A stretch of DNA of 8,208 nt from Methylotenera sp. (GCA_005791685.1 SXVG01000022.1:1-8208); one strand, 5' to 3'; positions 1 to 6,767 are shown, numbered from the stretch's first letter. The notes: generated by a model not told the origin, from the letters alone. Numbers and translations are program-made.

Positions 1-429
1 AGCAACGGCAGTTTGATGGACAAGGCCAGCGTGCTGGCTAGCTTAAAGCACCTGGCTAAATTAAATGGCGAGGTCTGGTTTAAGTTGGACGCCGGCACAC
101 AAGCCGGCATTGCGCGCATTAATGACGTGCATATCAAGCCGCAAGCGCACCTTAAGCGATTAAAAAATTGCGCTGCCGTCTGCCCCACCTATGTGCAAAC
201 CTGTCTATTTGCCATGGACGGTGAGCCGCCCTCTGACGCCGATATTGAGGCGTATTTGGCGCGCTTAAGTGAGGTTAAGGCGCTGGTGCAAGGCGTGCAT
301 TTATACAGTTTAGCGCGCCCCTCGTATCAGATTGAGGCGTCTAGGCTAGCTCGTTTGTCACGCGATCAGTTGGCAGCCATTGCCGAGCGCATACGCGCAT
401 TGGGGCTAAACGTACAGATTAGCGATTGA
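1..429 (+). CDS. Radical SAM protein, C-terminal part (5' end outside window)
   Basis: The frame is open from the first base of the window, so this is the 3' end of a longer gene; the TTG/ATG codons at 13-18 lie inside the protein and are not its start. The visible part begins S-N-G-S-L and continues with a V-W-F-K-L-D-A-G-T stretch. These resemble the later strands of a radical SAM barrel (COG0731-like Fe-S oxidoreductases), where 'SNGSL' and 'KLDA' segments follow the Cx3Cx2C cluster motif. That motif would lie upstream and cannot be seen. Further on are Q-T-C-L-F-A-M-D-G and Y-S-L-A-R-P-S segments, also typical of the family. The substrate cannot be told from this fragment. The gene ends in TGA at 427-429, directly abutting the stop codon of the convergent ubiM-like gene. 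Family assignment is from recalled motifs; the specific function is unknown. Confidence 0.72.
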   Translation, partial: SNGSLMDKASVLASLKHLAKLNGEVWFKLDAGTQAGIARINDVHIKPQAHLKRLKNCAAVCPTYVQTCLFAMDGEPPSDADIEAYLARLSEVKALVQGVHLYSLARPSYQIEASRLARLSRDQLAAIAERIRALGLNVQISD

Positions 430-1602
430 TTAGCGTGCATCGGCTAAAAAGCCCGCTACCGCTCGTTTAAATGGGCTGATGCGGTTGCCCAGTCGTATTG
501 CTCCAGTGCGCAACAAGCGTGCCGGCAAACTGTCACTGGCATACAGTTTGGCGATGGCATGGGTTGCTAAGAACAAAGGTTTGGTGTGGCGTCTATGCTT
601 GCGCTCGTAGCGCAGCAACAAACTGCTTGAGGCGATATCTTGACCATGGCTTAGGGCCGCTTTAATTTCATCGGCCAAGCTGGCGATGCCGGATAAGCCA
701 AAATTAAAACCGTGCGCGGTCACCGGGTGCATGCCCACCGCAGCATCGCCCACCAAGGCAAAGCGTGGGCCAACCAATCGTTTGGCGTAAACGGTCACCA
801 AGGGGTAAGCATGGCGAGTGGAGACCAAGCGCATGGGGCCGAGTCGGTGTTTGAATCGGGCGGTCACTTCTTGGTTAAACACTTCTTCTGACATGGTGAG
901 TAACTCCGCCATTTCGTCGGGCGGCAGGGTAATCACCACAGAAGATTGCCGGCCATTCATGGGCAACAAGGCCAAGGTTTGCCCGTAATCAAACCATTCC
1001 CAGGCGGTGTGTTCGTGCTCTAGCGTGTGCGTCATGACGCAGACCAACATGGTTTTGCCAAAGTCGTGCATGTCGGCGGCGATGCCCATGGCGCGGCGCG
1101 TTTCTGAAAAACGACTGTCCGCGGCAATCAATAATTGCGTCGTGATGACTTCATCGTTGCTTAAAGTGACTTGCACGCTATGGGCTTGCTGCGCGATATG
1201 CCGGACTTGCACTTCGGTTTTTATGGCAATGGCCGGGTGACTCAAGGCCACATCGTAAGCCGCCAGACGGATTGCGTGGTTGGCGATTAAATAACCCAGT
1301 TCGGTTTTTTTACTCAAGTCATGGCTGATATTGAGCGATAACAGCGAACTGCCATTGAACACACGGGCATCGCGCAAGGCAGAAATGGCTTGCGGGTCTA
1401 TGCGCTGCCATAGGCCTAATTCGCGCATGAGCTTGGCAGAATGATGGGTTAAGGCGATTTCTCTGCCATCAAAAGCCGGTTGGGCGATGCCCGTTAGGCT
1501 TTGGCGTTCCAGTACAGTGATGCCCAAGCCCGTTTCTGCTAAGGCGCTGGCCAAGCACAATCCGCTGGGGCCAGCACCGATGATGAGGATGTCGGTATGC
1601 AT
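430..1602 (-). CDS. ubiM: FAD-dependent ubiquinone-biosynthesis hydroxylase, UbiM-like (UbiH/UbiF/VisC family)
   Basis: This 390-residue flavoprotein monooxygenase has the usual length of the UbiH/UbiF/UbiM group. The N-terminal Rossmann motif G-A-G-P-S-G is at residues 9-14, with the ribose-binding Glu at 32 (V-L-E-R). A DG-type segment A-A-D-S-R lies near 160-164. The second FAD motif G-D-A-A (285-288) is followed by G-M-H-P-V-T-A-H-G-F-N-F-G-L. The F-D-G-R-E-I-A-L-T-H segment (44-53) and the 'MHPVTAHGFN' form of the GD motif are what I associate with UbiM rather than UbiH, UbiF or UbiI. Family members use NAD(P)H and O2 to hydroxylate the benzene ring of ubiquinone precursors, and UbiM proteins differ in which ring carbon they modify, so position is not predicted here. 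The ATG lies 3 bp after the fixH stop codon with only a weak Shine-Dalgarno, suggesting translational coupling. A paralogous VisC-type hydroxylase is the main alternative. Confidence 0.7.
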   Translation of the reverse strand: MHTDILIIGAGPSGLCLASALAETGLGITVLERQSLTGIAQPAFDGREIALTHHSAKLMRELGLWQRIDPQAISALRDARVFNGSSLLSLNISHDLSKKTELGYLIANHAIRLAAYDVALSHPAIAIKTEVQVRHIAQQAHSVQVTLSNDEVITTQLLIAADSRFSETRRAMGIAADMHDFGKTMLVCVMTHTLEHEHTAWEWFDYGQTLALLPMNGRQSSVVITLPPDEMAELLTMSEEVFNQEVTARFKHRLGPMRLVSTRHAYPLVTVYAKRLVGPRFALVGDAAVGMHPVTAHGFNFGLSGIASLADEIKAALSHGQDIASSSLLLRYERKHRRHTKPLFLATHAIAKLYASDSLPARLLRTGAIRLGNRISPFKRAVAGFLADAR

Positions 1603-1605
1603 GCT

Positions 1606-1872
1606 TTAGGGTTGCTTGTTGGGCATGGGGGTGACGCCGGTGGCCGCATGGTTGCGTGCTTGGATGGCGGGCGCCAAGCTGTCTTGCTGCGCTTTTAAGG
1701 TTTTATTGATGTCCAAGCCGTGCTGGTAATAGTCTTTGTCGATGACAGGATCGGGGCTATGCACCGCGATGTAAGCGGTAATCACGCCGGCAATCACGAC
1801 CAACAGTGGGCCGGCGATGAGAAACCAAACGTAGCCGTAGCGCCACCATGCTTTAGTATCCAGTTCTTGCAT
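1606..1872 (-). CDS. fixH: FixH/CcoH-like cbb3 oxidase assembly protein (short form)
   Basis: This is a small membrane protein of 88 residues. A tryptophan-rich N-terminus (A-W-W-R-Y-G-Y-V-W-F) leads into one hydrophobic segment at about residues 15-37. Just after it comes the family signature D-K-D-Y-Y-Q-H-G-L-D-I-N (45-56). The hydrophilic tail should face the periplasm. CcoH/FixH proteins bind cbb3 oxidase subunits and help the complex assemble. The protein is much shorter than the roughly 150-170-residue alphaproteobacterial FixH and lacks its C-terminal beta domain; short versions are, to my knowledge, common in betaproteobacteria. The start is supported by an AAGGAAA Shine-Dalgarno just upstream of ATG at 1872. 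It lies 51 bp after ccoG and 3 bp before the ubiM-like gene, so the three are probably co-transcribed. Confidence 0.85.
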   Translation of the reverse strand: MQELDTKAWWRYGYVWFLIAGPLLVVIAGVITAYIAVHSPDPVIDKDYYQHGLDINKTLKAQQDSLAPAIQARNHAATGVTPMPNKQP

Positions 1873-1923
1873 TATGCTTTCCTTTTTTAACGGGCCGTCG
1901 TAGGTGGCTAGTGCGTCAAGCGC

Positions 1924-3399
1924 TTAGCGCGGCACTAGAAATACCGATTTTTCTGTGACGACATCTTGGCTTTCTAACGATTCAATTTCAAACTTAATTT
2001 TGTGTGAGCCGCTGGAAAGTTGGCCATCGGCTATTTTTAAATCAACGATGACCCAGCGTGATTCAGCTGGGTTCACTAAAATGGTTTGGAGTTGTTCATC
2101 ATCATCATCGTTGTCGCTGGCCGCTTCGGTCTCGATTGTTATGCCTGGAATGCCGCTGACATTCAAGGTGTAATGTTGCGCCGTTTCCGTGCCATTCATG
2201 ATTTGCAAGCGGTAGACGTTCTCTAATTTACCGTCGCCGCTCAAGCGTGCCATGACGCCTCGATCGCGCACCACGTCTACACGGAATGGGGTTCTAAACC
2301 ACAAGCTGGTGATTAGCGCCAGCACCAAGGACAGTAATATCGCGGCGTAAATAAGCACCCGCGGCCTAATGATGCGTTGCAACATCTGGCGGTGCGTCCA
2401 CTTGTTGATGATGGCATTTTGTGTGGAGTATTTGACTAAGCCACGGTCATAGCCCATTTTATCCATCACCGTGTCGCACACGTCGGCACAGGCGCCACAG
2501 CCTATGCACTCGTATTGCAAGCCTTTGCGTATGTCTATGCCGGTAGGGCAGACTTGCACGCACAGATTGCAGTCTATGCACGAGCCTAATTTTTGCGCAC
2601 TGGCGTCGGCTTTGCGTGAGCGGCCACCACGCGGTTCGCCGCGCGCTTCATCGTAGGTCACGACCAAGGTGTCGTCATCGAACATGGCACTTTGAAAGCG
2701 CGCATACGGGCACATGTATTTGCAAATTTGCTCACGCATAAAGCCGGCGTTGCCGTAGGTGGCAAAGCCGTAGAACAGCACCCAGAAGATTTCCCATGGC
2801 CCCATGCTCATAGCCAACGCCGCCGCCGACAACTCACGTATGGGCGTGAAATAGCCGACAAAAGTAAAGCCTGTCCATAAGGCGAACAGAATCCAAACGA
2901 AATGCTTGGCGCCTTTACGCATTAATTTTTCCGATGACATGGCCGCCGCATCCAGCTTCATGCGGGTGGCACGGTCGCCTTCAATTTTTCGCTCTATCCA
3001 GATAAAAATTTCGGTGTAAACCGTTTGTGGGCAGGTGTAACCGCACCAAAGCCGCCCGGCGATGGCGGTAAACAAGAACAAGGACAGGGCCGAAATGATG
3101 AGGATGGCCGTGAGGTAAATCAGGTCTTGGGGGTACAAGACTAATTTAAAGATGTAAAAACGCTTGCTTTCCAGATTGAATAACAAGGCCTGACGTTGCC
3201 CCCATTCCAACCATGGCACGCCATAAAAGAATAACTGGGTGAGCCATATCATGGCCCAGCGCCATTGGGTAAAAAAGCCAGAAACGCTGCGTGGGTAAAC
3301 CTTATCTTGTGCTTCGTACAGTGAAATGACCACTTCGTTTGGCGTAGCCTTGTTTGCAGCGGCCTTGCTGGGCTTTTTTTCATCCGGCGTAACTGTCAT
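1924..3399 (-). CDS. ccoG: CcoG/FixG/RdxA: polyferredoxin-type membrane protein for cbb3 oxidase copper delivery
   Basis: Numbering is from the ATG at 3399 (491 residues). Hydrophobic segments lie at about 45-63, 84-113, 165-184, 198-217 and 347-367. The motif G-R-L-W-C-G-Y-T-C-P-Q carries Cys119 and Cys123, and Q-I-C-K-Y-M-C-P carries Cys226 and Cys230. Two ferredoxin-like 4Fe-4S sites follow: CxxCxxCxxxCP at 274-285, and a second CxxCxxCxxxC at 298-308, the last followed by Asp instead of Pro. The region after 367 matches the immunoglobulin-like C-terminal domain of FixG. CcoG has been described as a cupric reductase that prepares Cu(I) for the CuB site. A GTG nine bases upstream is in frame, but the AGGA at 3410-3413 touches it and sits 10 nt before the ATG, so ATG is preferred. 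An acidic run (about 429-435) interrupts the C-terminal domain. The gene follows ccoP but is separated from it by a hairpin terminator. Confidence 0.93.
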   Translation of the reverse strand: MTVTPDEKKPSKAAANKATPNEVVISLYEAQDKVYPRSVSGFFTQWRWAMIWLTQLFFYGVPWLEWGQRQALLFNLESKRFYIFKLVLYPQDLIYLTAILIISALSLFLFTAIAGRLWCGYTCPQTVYTEIFIWIERKIEGDRATRMKLDAAAMSSEKLMRKGAKHFVWILFALWTGFTFVGYFTPIRELSAAALAMSMGPWEIFWVLFYGFATYGNAGFMREQICKYMCPYARFQSAMFDDDTLVVTYDEARGEPRGGRSRKADASAQKLGSCIDCNLCVQVCPTGIDIRKGLQYECIGCGACADVCDTVMDKMGYDRGLVKYSTQNAIINKWTHRQMLQRIIRPRVLIYAAILLSLVLALITSLWFRTPFRVDVVRDRGVMARLSGDGKLENVYRLQIMNGTETAQHYTLNVSGIPGITIETEAASDNDDDDEQLQTILVNPAESRWVIVDLKIADGQLSSGSHKIKFEIESLESQDVVTEKSVFLVPR

Positions 3400-3428
3400 G
3401 CAATCCACTTCCTAACTTGCTTTAGACT

Positions 3429-3467
3429 AAAAAAGAAAAATCACTTGCAGGCTCTGCAAGTGATTTT
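3429..3467 (-). terminator. Rho-independent terminator or attenuator between ccoP and ccoG
   Basis: A perfect 14-bp inverted repeat (arms 3437-3450 and 3454-3467) encloses a 3-nt loop. Read on the - strand, the core stem is TCACTTGCAG/CTGCAAGTGA extended by four A-T pairs, and it runs straight into TTTTTCTTTTTT (3440-3429). This is a classic intrinsic terminator for transcripts leaving ccoP. It starts about 19 bp after the ccoP stop codon and ends about 15 nt before the ccoG Shine-Dalgarno. No room is left for a new promoter between it and ccoG, so ccoG must be reached by readthrough or from a promoter inside ccoP. Confidence 0.88.
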
Positions 3468-3485
3468 AAAGACTTGCATGAGCAT

Positions 3486-4385
3486 TTATTTGTTCGATAA
3501 ACCCCAAACATAAGACGCTACCACGTGTATCTGTGCTTCGGTCAAACGACCTGCTTGTGCCGGCATTTGATTGACCTTGCCTTCGTTGATGCGTTTGATT
3601 ATGGACGCTTCGCCGGCGCCGTGCAACCAAATGTTGTCGGTTAAGTTAGGTGCGCCCACCGCTTGCATGCCTTTGCCATCGGCACCATGGCAAGCCGCAC
3701 AGGCGCTGAATTTTTCCTTGCCGGCGCTTGCGCGGCCAGAATCGTGCATGCTGCCGGATAAGCTTAACACGTAGTTGGCCACGTTTTTAACGTCTTCCGC
3801 ATTGCCGACAACGGCGGCCATAGGCGGCATCATGCCGATACGACCAGCGGTGATGGTTTCCTTGATTTTTTCCGGGCTACCACCGTGTATCCAGTCTTGG
3901 TCGGCTAAGTTAGGAAAACCGCGACTGCCTTTTGCATCGGAGCCGTGGCATTGCGCGCAATTGTTCATGAATATGCGCTCGCCTATGGCTTTGGCCTCCG
4001 GATTTTTGGCTAATTCTTCGCTGCTCATGGCGGTGTATTTTGCATACAAAGGCTCTAAAGCCTTATTAGCGTCGGCCACTTCTTTATCGTACTGATTGCT
4101 TTGTGACCAGCCTAATTTGCCCGCGTAATTGCCCAAACCTGGGTAAGCGCTTAGGTAGAATAGGGCGAAGATGATGGTTAAAATAAACATCCATACCCAC
4201 CAACGCGGCAGTGGGTTGTTCATTTCTTTTAAGTCTTCATCCCAGACGTGGCCATTGGTGCCGTCGCTATCGGTAGGCACTTTGATTTTGCTAGTACGCC
4301 ATAACAACAAGGCGCAACCGAATATACCAAGCAAGGAGATGGCGGTAATGAAAGCGGGCCAAAAATTACTTGTAAAGTCACTCAT
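3486..4385 (-). CDS. ccoP: cbb3-type cytochrome c oxidase subunit III, di-heme cytochrome c (CcoP)
   Basis: CcoP receives electrons from soluble or membrane cytochromes c and passes them through CcoO to the catalytic subunit. The 299-residue protein has an N-terminal FixP_N-type region with two membrane helices (about 8-29 and 62-80) around the conserved G-T-N-G-H-V-W-D-E-D-L motif (42-52) and N-N-P-L-P-R-W-W. Two periplasmic class I cytochrome c domains follow. Their heme sites are C143-A-Q-C146-H147 and C229-A-A-C232-H233. Likely axial methionines are in G-M-M-P-P-M (185-189) and Q-M-P-A (Met274). The length is normal for the family. ATG at 4385 is preceded by AAAGGA with good spacing. It lies 65 bp after ccoQ and is followed by a strong terminator. 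Confidence 0.97.
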   Translation of the reverse strand: MSDFTSNFWPAFITAISLLGIFGCALLLWRTSKIKVPTDSDGTNGHVWDEDLKEMNNPLPRWWVWMFILTIIFALFYLSAYPGLGNYAGKLGWSQSNQYDKEVADANKALEPLYAKYTAMSSEELAKNPEAKAIGERIFMNNCAQCHGSDAKGSRGFPNLADQDWIHGGSPEKIKETITAGRIGMMPPMAAVVGNAEDVKNVANYVLSLSGSMHDSGRASAGKEKFSACAACHGADGKGMQAVGAPNLTDNIWLHGAGEASIIKRINEGKVNQMPAQAGRLTEAQIHVVASYVWGLSNK

Positions 4386-4450
4386 TTTATTTTCCTTTAG
4401 TTTTTACTGTCGCTATAAGCCACAGTTTTTTATCTACCGTCTGGTTAACG

Positions 4451-4588
4451 CTACTCGTCTTTAAAAGGCAAGTTAGCCGCATCTTTGAAATCCGAGGTGT
4501 TTCTGCGCTGCCAAACCCAAACCATGATGCCTATGAATACAGCAAAGCTAAGCACGGTGGTCAAGATACGTAGTGAATTAATGTCCAT
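4451..4588 (-). CDS. ccoQ: CcoQ, small subunit of cbb3 oxidase
   Basis: This 45-residue ORF lies between ccoO and ccoP, the standard place for ccoQ/fixQ. It begins M-D-I-N-S-L-R-I-L and has one hydrophobic helix at about residues 8-26, ending V-W-V-W-Q-R-R-N. A short charged tail follows, F-K-D-A-A-N-L-P-F-K-D-E, closely matching the 'F.eAA.lPf.de' ending usual for CcoQ. The protein is a single-pass membrane peptide that stabilises CcoP in the assembled oxidase. The ATG is preceded by an AGGA-containing site (4598-4601) 9 nt upstream. The stop is TAG at 4451-4453, and the gap to the ccoO stop is 24 bp. Identification rests on both position and sequence. Confidence 0.93.
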   Translation of the reverse strand: MDINSLRILTTVLSFAVFIGIMVWVWQRRNTSDFKDAANLPFKDE

Positions 4589-4612
4589 TTTGTTTATTCC
4601 TATGCCCGTCCG

Positions 4613-5239
4613 TTATTTAAGGTGTATACCCAAGACCTGCAAATAGGCAATCAATGCGTCTAATTCGGTTTTGCCTTTAGTGGCTTCCACCGCACCGGCA
4701 ATGTCAGCATCCGTGTAAGGCACGCCTACGGTACGTAATGCTTTCATGTGGGCCGGCATGGCTTCGGCATCGACCAAGTCTTTTTCCAACCAAGGGTAAG
4801 CTGGCATGATGGACTCAGGCACTAAATCCCTAGGATTGATTAAGTGTATGCGTTGCCATTCGTCGCTGTAGCGGCCACCCACACGGGCTAAGTCTGGGCC
4901 AGTACGTTTACTACCCCATTGGAAAGGGTGGTCGTAAACCGACTCGCCTGCCACGGAGTAGTGACCGTAGCGCAAGGTTTCGGCGCGGAACGGACGTATC
5001 ATTTGTGAGTGGCAGTTATAACAACCTTCTCTGGTGTAGATGTCACGGCCAGCCAGTTGCATGGCGGTGTAGGGCTGTAAGCCTGCAATCGGTTCAGTGG
5101 TGGATTTTTGGAAGAATAGCGGGACTATTTCCACTAATCCGCCAAATGCGACCGTCACCAAAATCAGCACTATCATCAGAAAATTGCTGGTCTCAATTTT
5201 TTCGTGGCTAAAGCCTTTTTTTGTATCATGATTCGACAT
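4613..5239 (-). CDS. ccoO: cbb3-type cytochrome c oxidase subunit II, mono-heme cytochrome c (CcoO)
   Basis: This subunit relays electrons from CcoP to the heme b of CcoN. The 208-residue protein has one N-terminal membrane anchor (about residues 19-43), then a periplasmic cytochrome c domain. The heme site is in R-E-G-C73-Y-N-C76-H77-S-Q-M-I-R-P-F, a CcoO hallmark. The likely axial methionine is Met145 in P-E-S-I-M-P-A-Y-P-W-L. The frame stays open upstream to 5299, but ATG at 5239 is chosen because the protein then begins M-S-N-H-D-T-K like a normal CcoO and has AAGGAAA (5245-5251) at ideal spacing. The longer form would overlap ccoN. The gap from the ccoN stop is only 10 bp and the Shine-Dalgarno overlaps the ccoN stop codon, suggesting coupled translation. 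Confidence 0.96.
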   Translation of the reverse strand: MSNHDTKKGFSHEKIETSNFLMIVLILVTVAFGGLVEIVPLFFQKSTTEPIAGLQPYTAMQLAGRDIYTREGCYNCHSQMIRPFRAETLRYGHYSVAGESVYDHPFQWGSKRTGPDLARVGGRYSDEWQRIHLINPRDLVPESIMPAYPWLEKDLVDAEAMPAHMKALRTVGVPYTDADIAGAVEATKGKTELDALIAYLQVLGIHLK

Positions 5240-5244
5240 AATGA

Positions 5245-5251
5245 TTTCCTT
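5245..5251 (-). promoter_or_regulatory. Ribosome binding site deciding the ccoO start
   Basis: Read on the - strand this is AAGGAAA, with 5 nt to the ATG at 5239. Its first two bases are the last two of the ccoN stop codon TAA (5250-5252). It favours the 208-residue CcoO over an N-terminally longer reading that would overlap ccoN by about 50 bp, and it fits stop-start coupling of ccoN and ccoO. Confidence 0.8.
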
Positions 5252-6686
5252 AAGCGTGAGCGGCTGCGGGTGGAATAGCAGCGATGGCCGCTTTGCCACT
5301 GTTGGCTGTTTTAATGACGTTCCACAACATGATGGTCATGCCGCTTAGATAAAGCAGGCCACCCACCATACGCGTGATGTAGTAAGGGGTTTTCGCCTTG
5401 ACGCTTTCTACAAAGGTGTAGGTTAAGGTGCCGTCGGCATTGATAGCACGCCACATTAAGCCTTCCATTACGCCAGAAATCCAAAGCGCAGCGATGTAGA
5501 GCACGATGCCTATGGTGGCTAGCCAGAAATGCAACTCTATGGCTTTGATGCTGTACATTTGTTTTTGACCAAATAAGCGTGGAATCATGTAGTAGATTGC
5601 ACCCATGGACACCAAACCCACCCAACCTAAGGCGCCAGAGTGCACGTGGCCTACGGTCCAGTCGGTGTAGTGTGATAAGGAGTTAACGGTTTTAATCGCC
5701 ATCATTGGACCTTCAAACGTACTCATGCCGTAGAAAGACAGAGAAACGATTAAACAGCGTAGGATAGGATCAGTGCGTAATTTATGCCATGCACCTGACA
5801 TGGTCATGATGCCGTTGATCATGCCGCCCCAACTTGGCGCTAATAGTACTAGTGAGAACACCATGCCTAGCGATTGTGTCCAGTCAGGCAGGGCGGTGTA
5901 GTGTAGGTGGTGAGGGCCCGCCCACATGTAGGTGAAAATCAATGCCCAGAAATGCACGATGGACAGACTGTAGGAGTAAACAGGACGACCGGCTTGCTTA
6001 GGCACAAAGTAGTACATGATGCCCAAGAAGCCTGCGGTTAAGAAGAAACCCACGGCGTTGTGACCGTACCACCATTGCACCATGGCGTCTTGTACGCCGG
6101 CGTAAGCAGAATAAGACTTCATGAAGCCGGCTGGAATGGCGGCGCTGTTAACGATGTGCAACAAGGCCACGGTGATGATGAATGCGCCAAAGAACCAGTT
6201 GGCCACGTAAATGTGTTTGACCTTACGCGTGCCTACCGTACCGAAGAACACGATGGCGTAGCACACCCAAGTCACCGCAATCAGCAAGTCTATGGGCCAT
6301 TCCAATTCGGCGTACTCTTTACCTTGGGTAAACCCTAAAGGCAAGGACACGGCCGCGGCGACGATGACTAACTGCCAAGCCCAGAAAGTGAAACTGGCCA
6401 ATTTTGGCATGAATAACTTGGTTTGACAGGTGCGCTGCACGACGTAGTAGGAGGTGGCAAACAAGGTGCAGCCGCCAAATGCAAAGATCACCGCATTGGT
6501 ATGCAATGGTCTTAAACGACCAAAACTGGTCCAAGCTAAGCCTAGGTTGAGTTCTGGCCAGACAAGTTGTGAGGCGATGATGACGCCCACCAACATGCCC
6601 ACCACGCCCCAAACCACGGCCATGATAGAAAACTGCCGTATAACCCCATCGCTATACGTGTTCGAACTTACATTTAGGTCTTGCAT
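5250..6686 (-). CDS. ccoN: cbb3-type cytochrome c oxidase subunit I, catalytic heme-copper subunit (CcoN)
   Basis: CcoN reduces O2 to water at a heme b3-CuB centre and pumps protons (type C heme-copper oxidase). The 478-residue polytopic protein has normal length and about twelve hydrophobic segments. Low-spin heme b ligands are His62 (R-L-H-T-N-A) and His349. CuB ligands are His209 (W-W-Y-G-H-N-A) and His259-His260 (A-G-P-H-H-L-H-Y). Heme b3 is bound by His347 (G-H-V-H-S-G). Tyr253 (F-T-Y-M-W) is placed as the cross-linked tyrosine, and Glu325 (F-E-G-P) matches the conserved glutamate. All these positions sit two residues beyond their Pseudomonas stutzeri equivalents as I recall them. The ATG at 6686 has only a G-rich, weak Shine-Dalgarno (6694-6698). 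This is the first gene of ccoNOQP, behind an FNR box. Confidence 0.98.
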   Translation of the reverse strand: MQDLNVSSNTYSDGVIRQFSIMAVVWGVVGMLVGVIIASQLVWPELNLGLAWTSFGRLRPLHTNAVIFAFGGCTLFATSYYVVQRTCQTKLFMPKLASFTFWAWQLVIVAAAVSLPLGFTQGKEYAELEWPIDLLIAVTWVCYAIVFFGTVGTRKVKHIYVANWFFGAFIITVALLHIVNSAAIPAGFMKSYSAYAGVQDAMVQWWYGHNAVGFFLTAGFLGIMYYFVPKQAGRPVYSYSLSIVHFWALIFTYMWAGPHHLHYTALPDWTQSLGMVFSLVLLAPSWGGMINGIMTMSGAWHKLRTDPILRCLIVSLSFYGMSTFEGPMMAIKTVNSLSHYTDWTVGHVHSGALGWVGLVSMGAIYYMIPRLFGQKQMYSIKAIELHFWLATIGIVLYIAALWISGVMEGLMWRAINADGTLTYTFVESVKAKTPYYITRMVGGLLYLSGMTIMLWNVIKTANSGKAAIAAIPPAAAHA

Positions 6687-6732
6687 TTGGTTGCCCCCAT
6701 GGTGCTTATTGATAATTCTATGTGATTTTCAC

Positions 6733-6745
6733 ACGTGACATTTTG
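6733..6745 (-). promoter_or_regulatory. Candidate ccoNOQP promoter (-10 CAAAAT)
   Basis: If FNR binds centred at -41.5, the transcription start would be near 6733 and the -10 hexamer at 6740-6745. That hexamer reads CAAAAT on the - strand, four of six matches to TATAAT at exactly the expected place. It gives a leader of about 47 nt before ccoN. A better-looking hexamer, TAGAAT (6715-6720), would put the FNR centre near -66, a less usual spacing. Which one is used cannot be decided from sequence. Confidence 0.45.
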
Positions 6746-6767
6746 TCGCAGATTGGTCGCCGTCTAA

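Noticed and set aside
442..453. GGCT-AAAA-AGCC mini-hairpin at the ubiM 3' end as a terminator.
   Set aside because: The stem is only 4 bp, it lies inside the coding sequence, and no T-tract follows on either strand.
3400..3408. GTG start for CcoG at 3408.
   Set aside because: The AGGA(A) Shine-Dalgarno touches the GTG, leaving no spacing, while the ATG at 3399 has workable spacing. The difference is three residues.
3571..4095. Antisense open frames over ccoP (3571-3774, 3775-4095).
   Set aside because: They run opposite to a clear CcoP gene with both heme motifs intact and show no independent coding evidence.
4386..4450. The 65-bp ccoQ-ccoP gap as a possible small gene or regulatory RNA.
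   Set aside because: Only the ccoP Shine-Dalgarno is visible. There is no sizeable ORF, hairpin or promoter-like pair of hexamers.
5240..5299. N-terminal extension of CcoO from an upstream start at 5299, overlapping ccoN.
   Set aside because: The extra 20 residues do not look like CcoO. The internal ATG at 5239 has an ideal Shine-Dalgarno, and the resulting protein has the usual N-terminus and length.
5311..6612. Long open frames overlapping ccoN on both strands (5311-5625, 6060-6338, 6319-6612).
   Set aside because: They are shadows of the highly conserved ccoN frame, have no Shine-Dalgarno and encode low-complexity His/Arg-rich sequence with no family features.
6709..6713. A TTGAT half-site near the ccoN start as a second FNR box.
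   Set aside because: The matching right half (ATCAA after 4 nt) is absent, so it is only a chance half-site.
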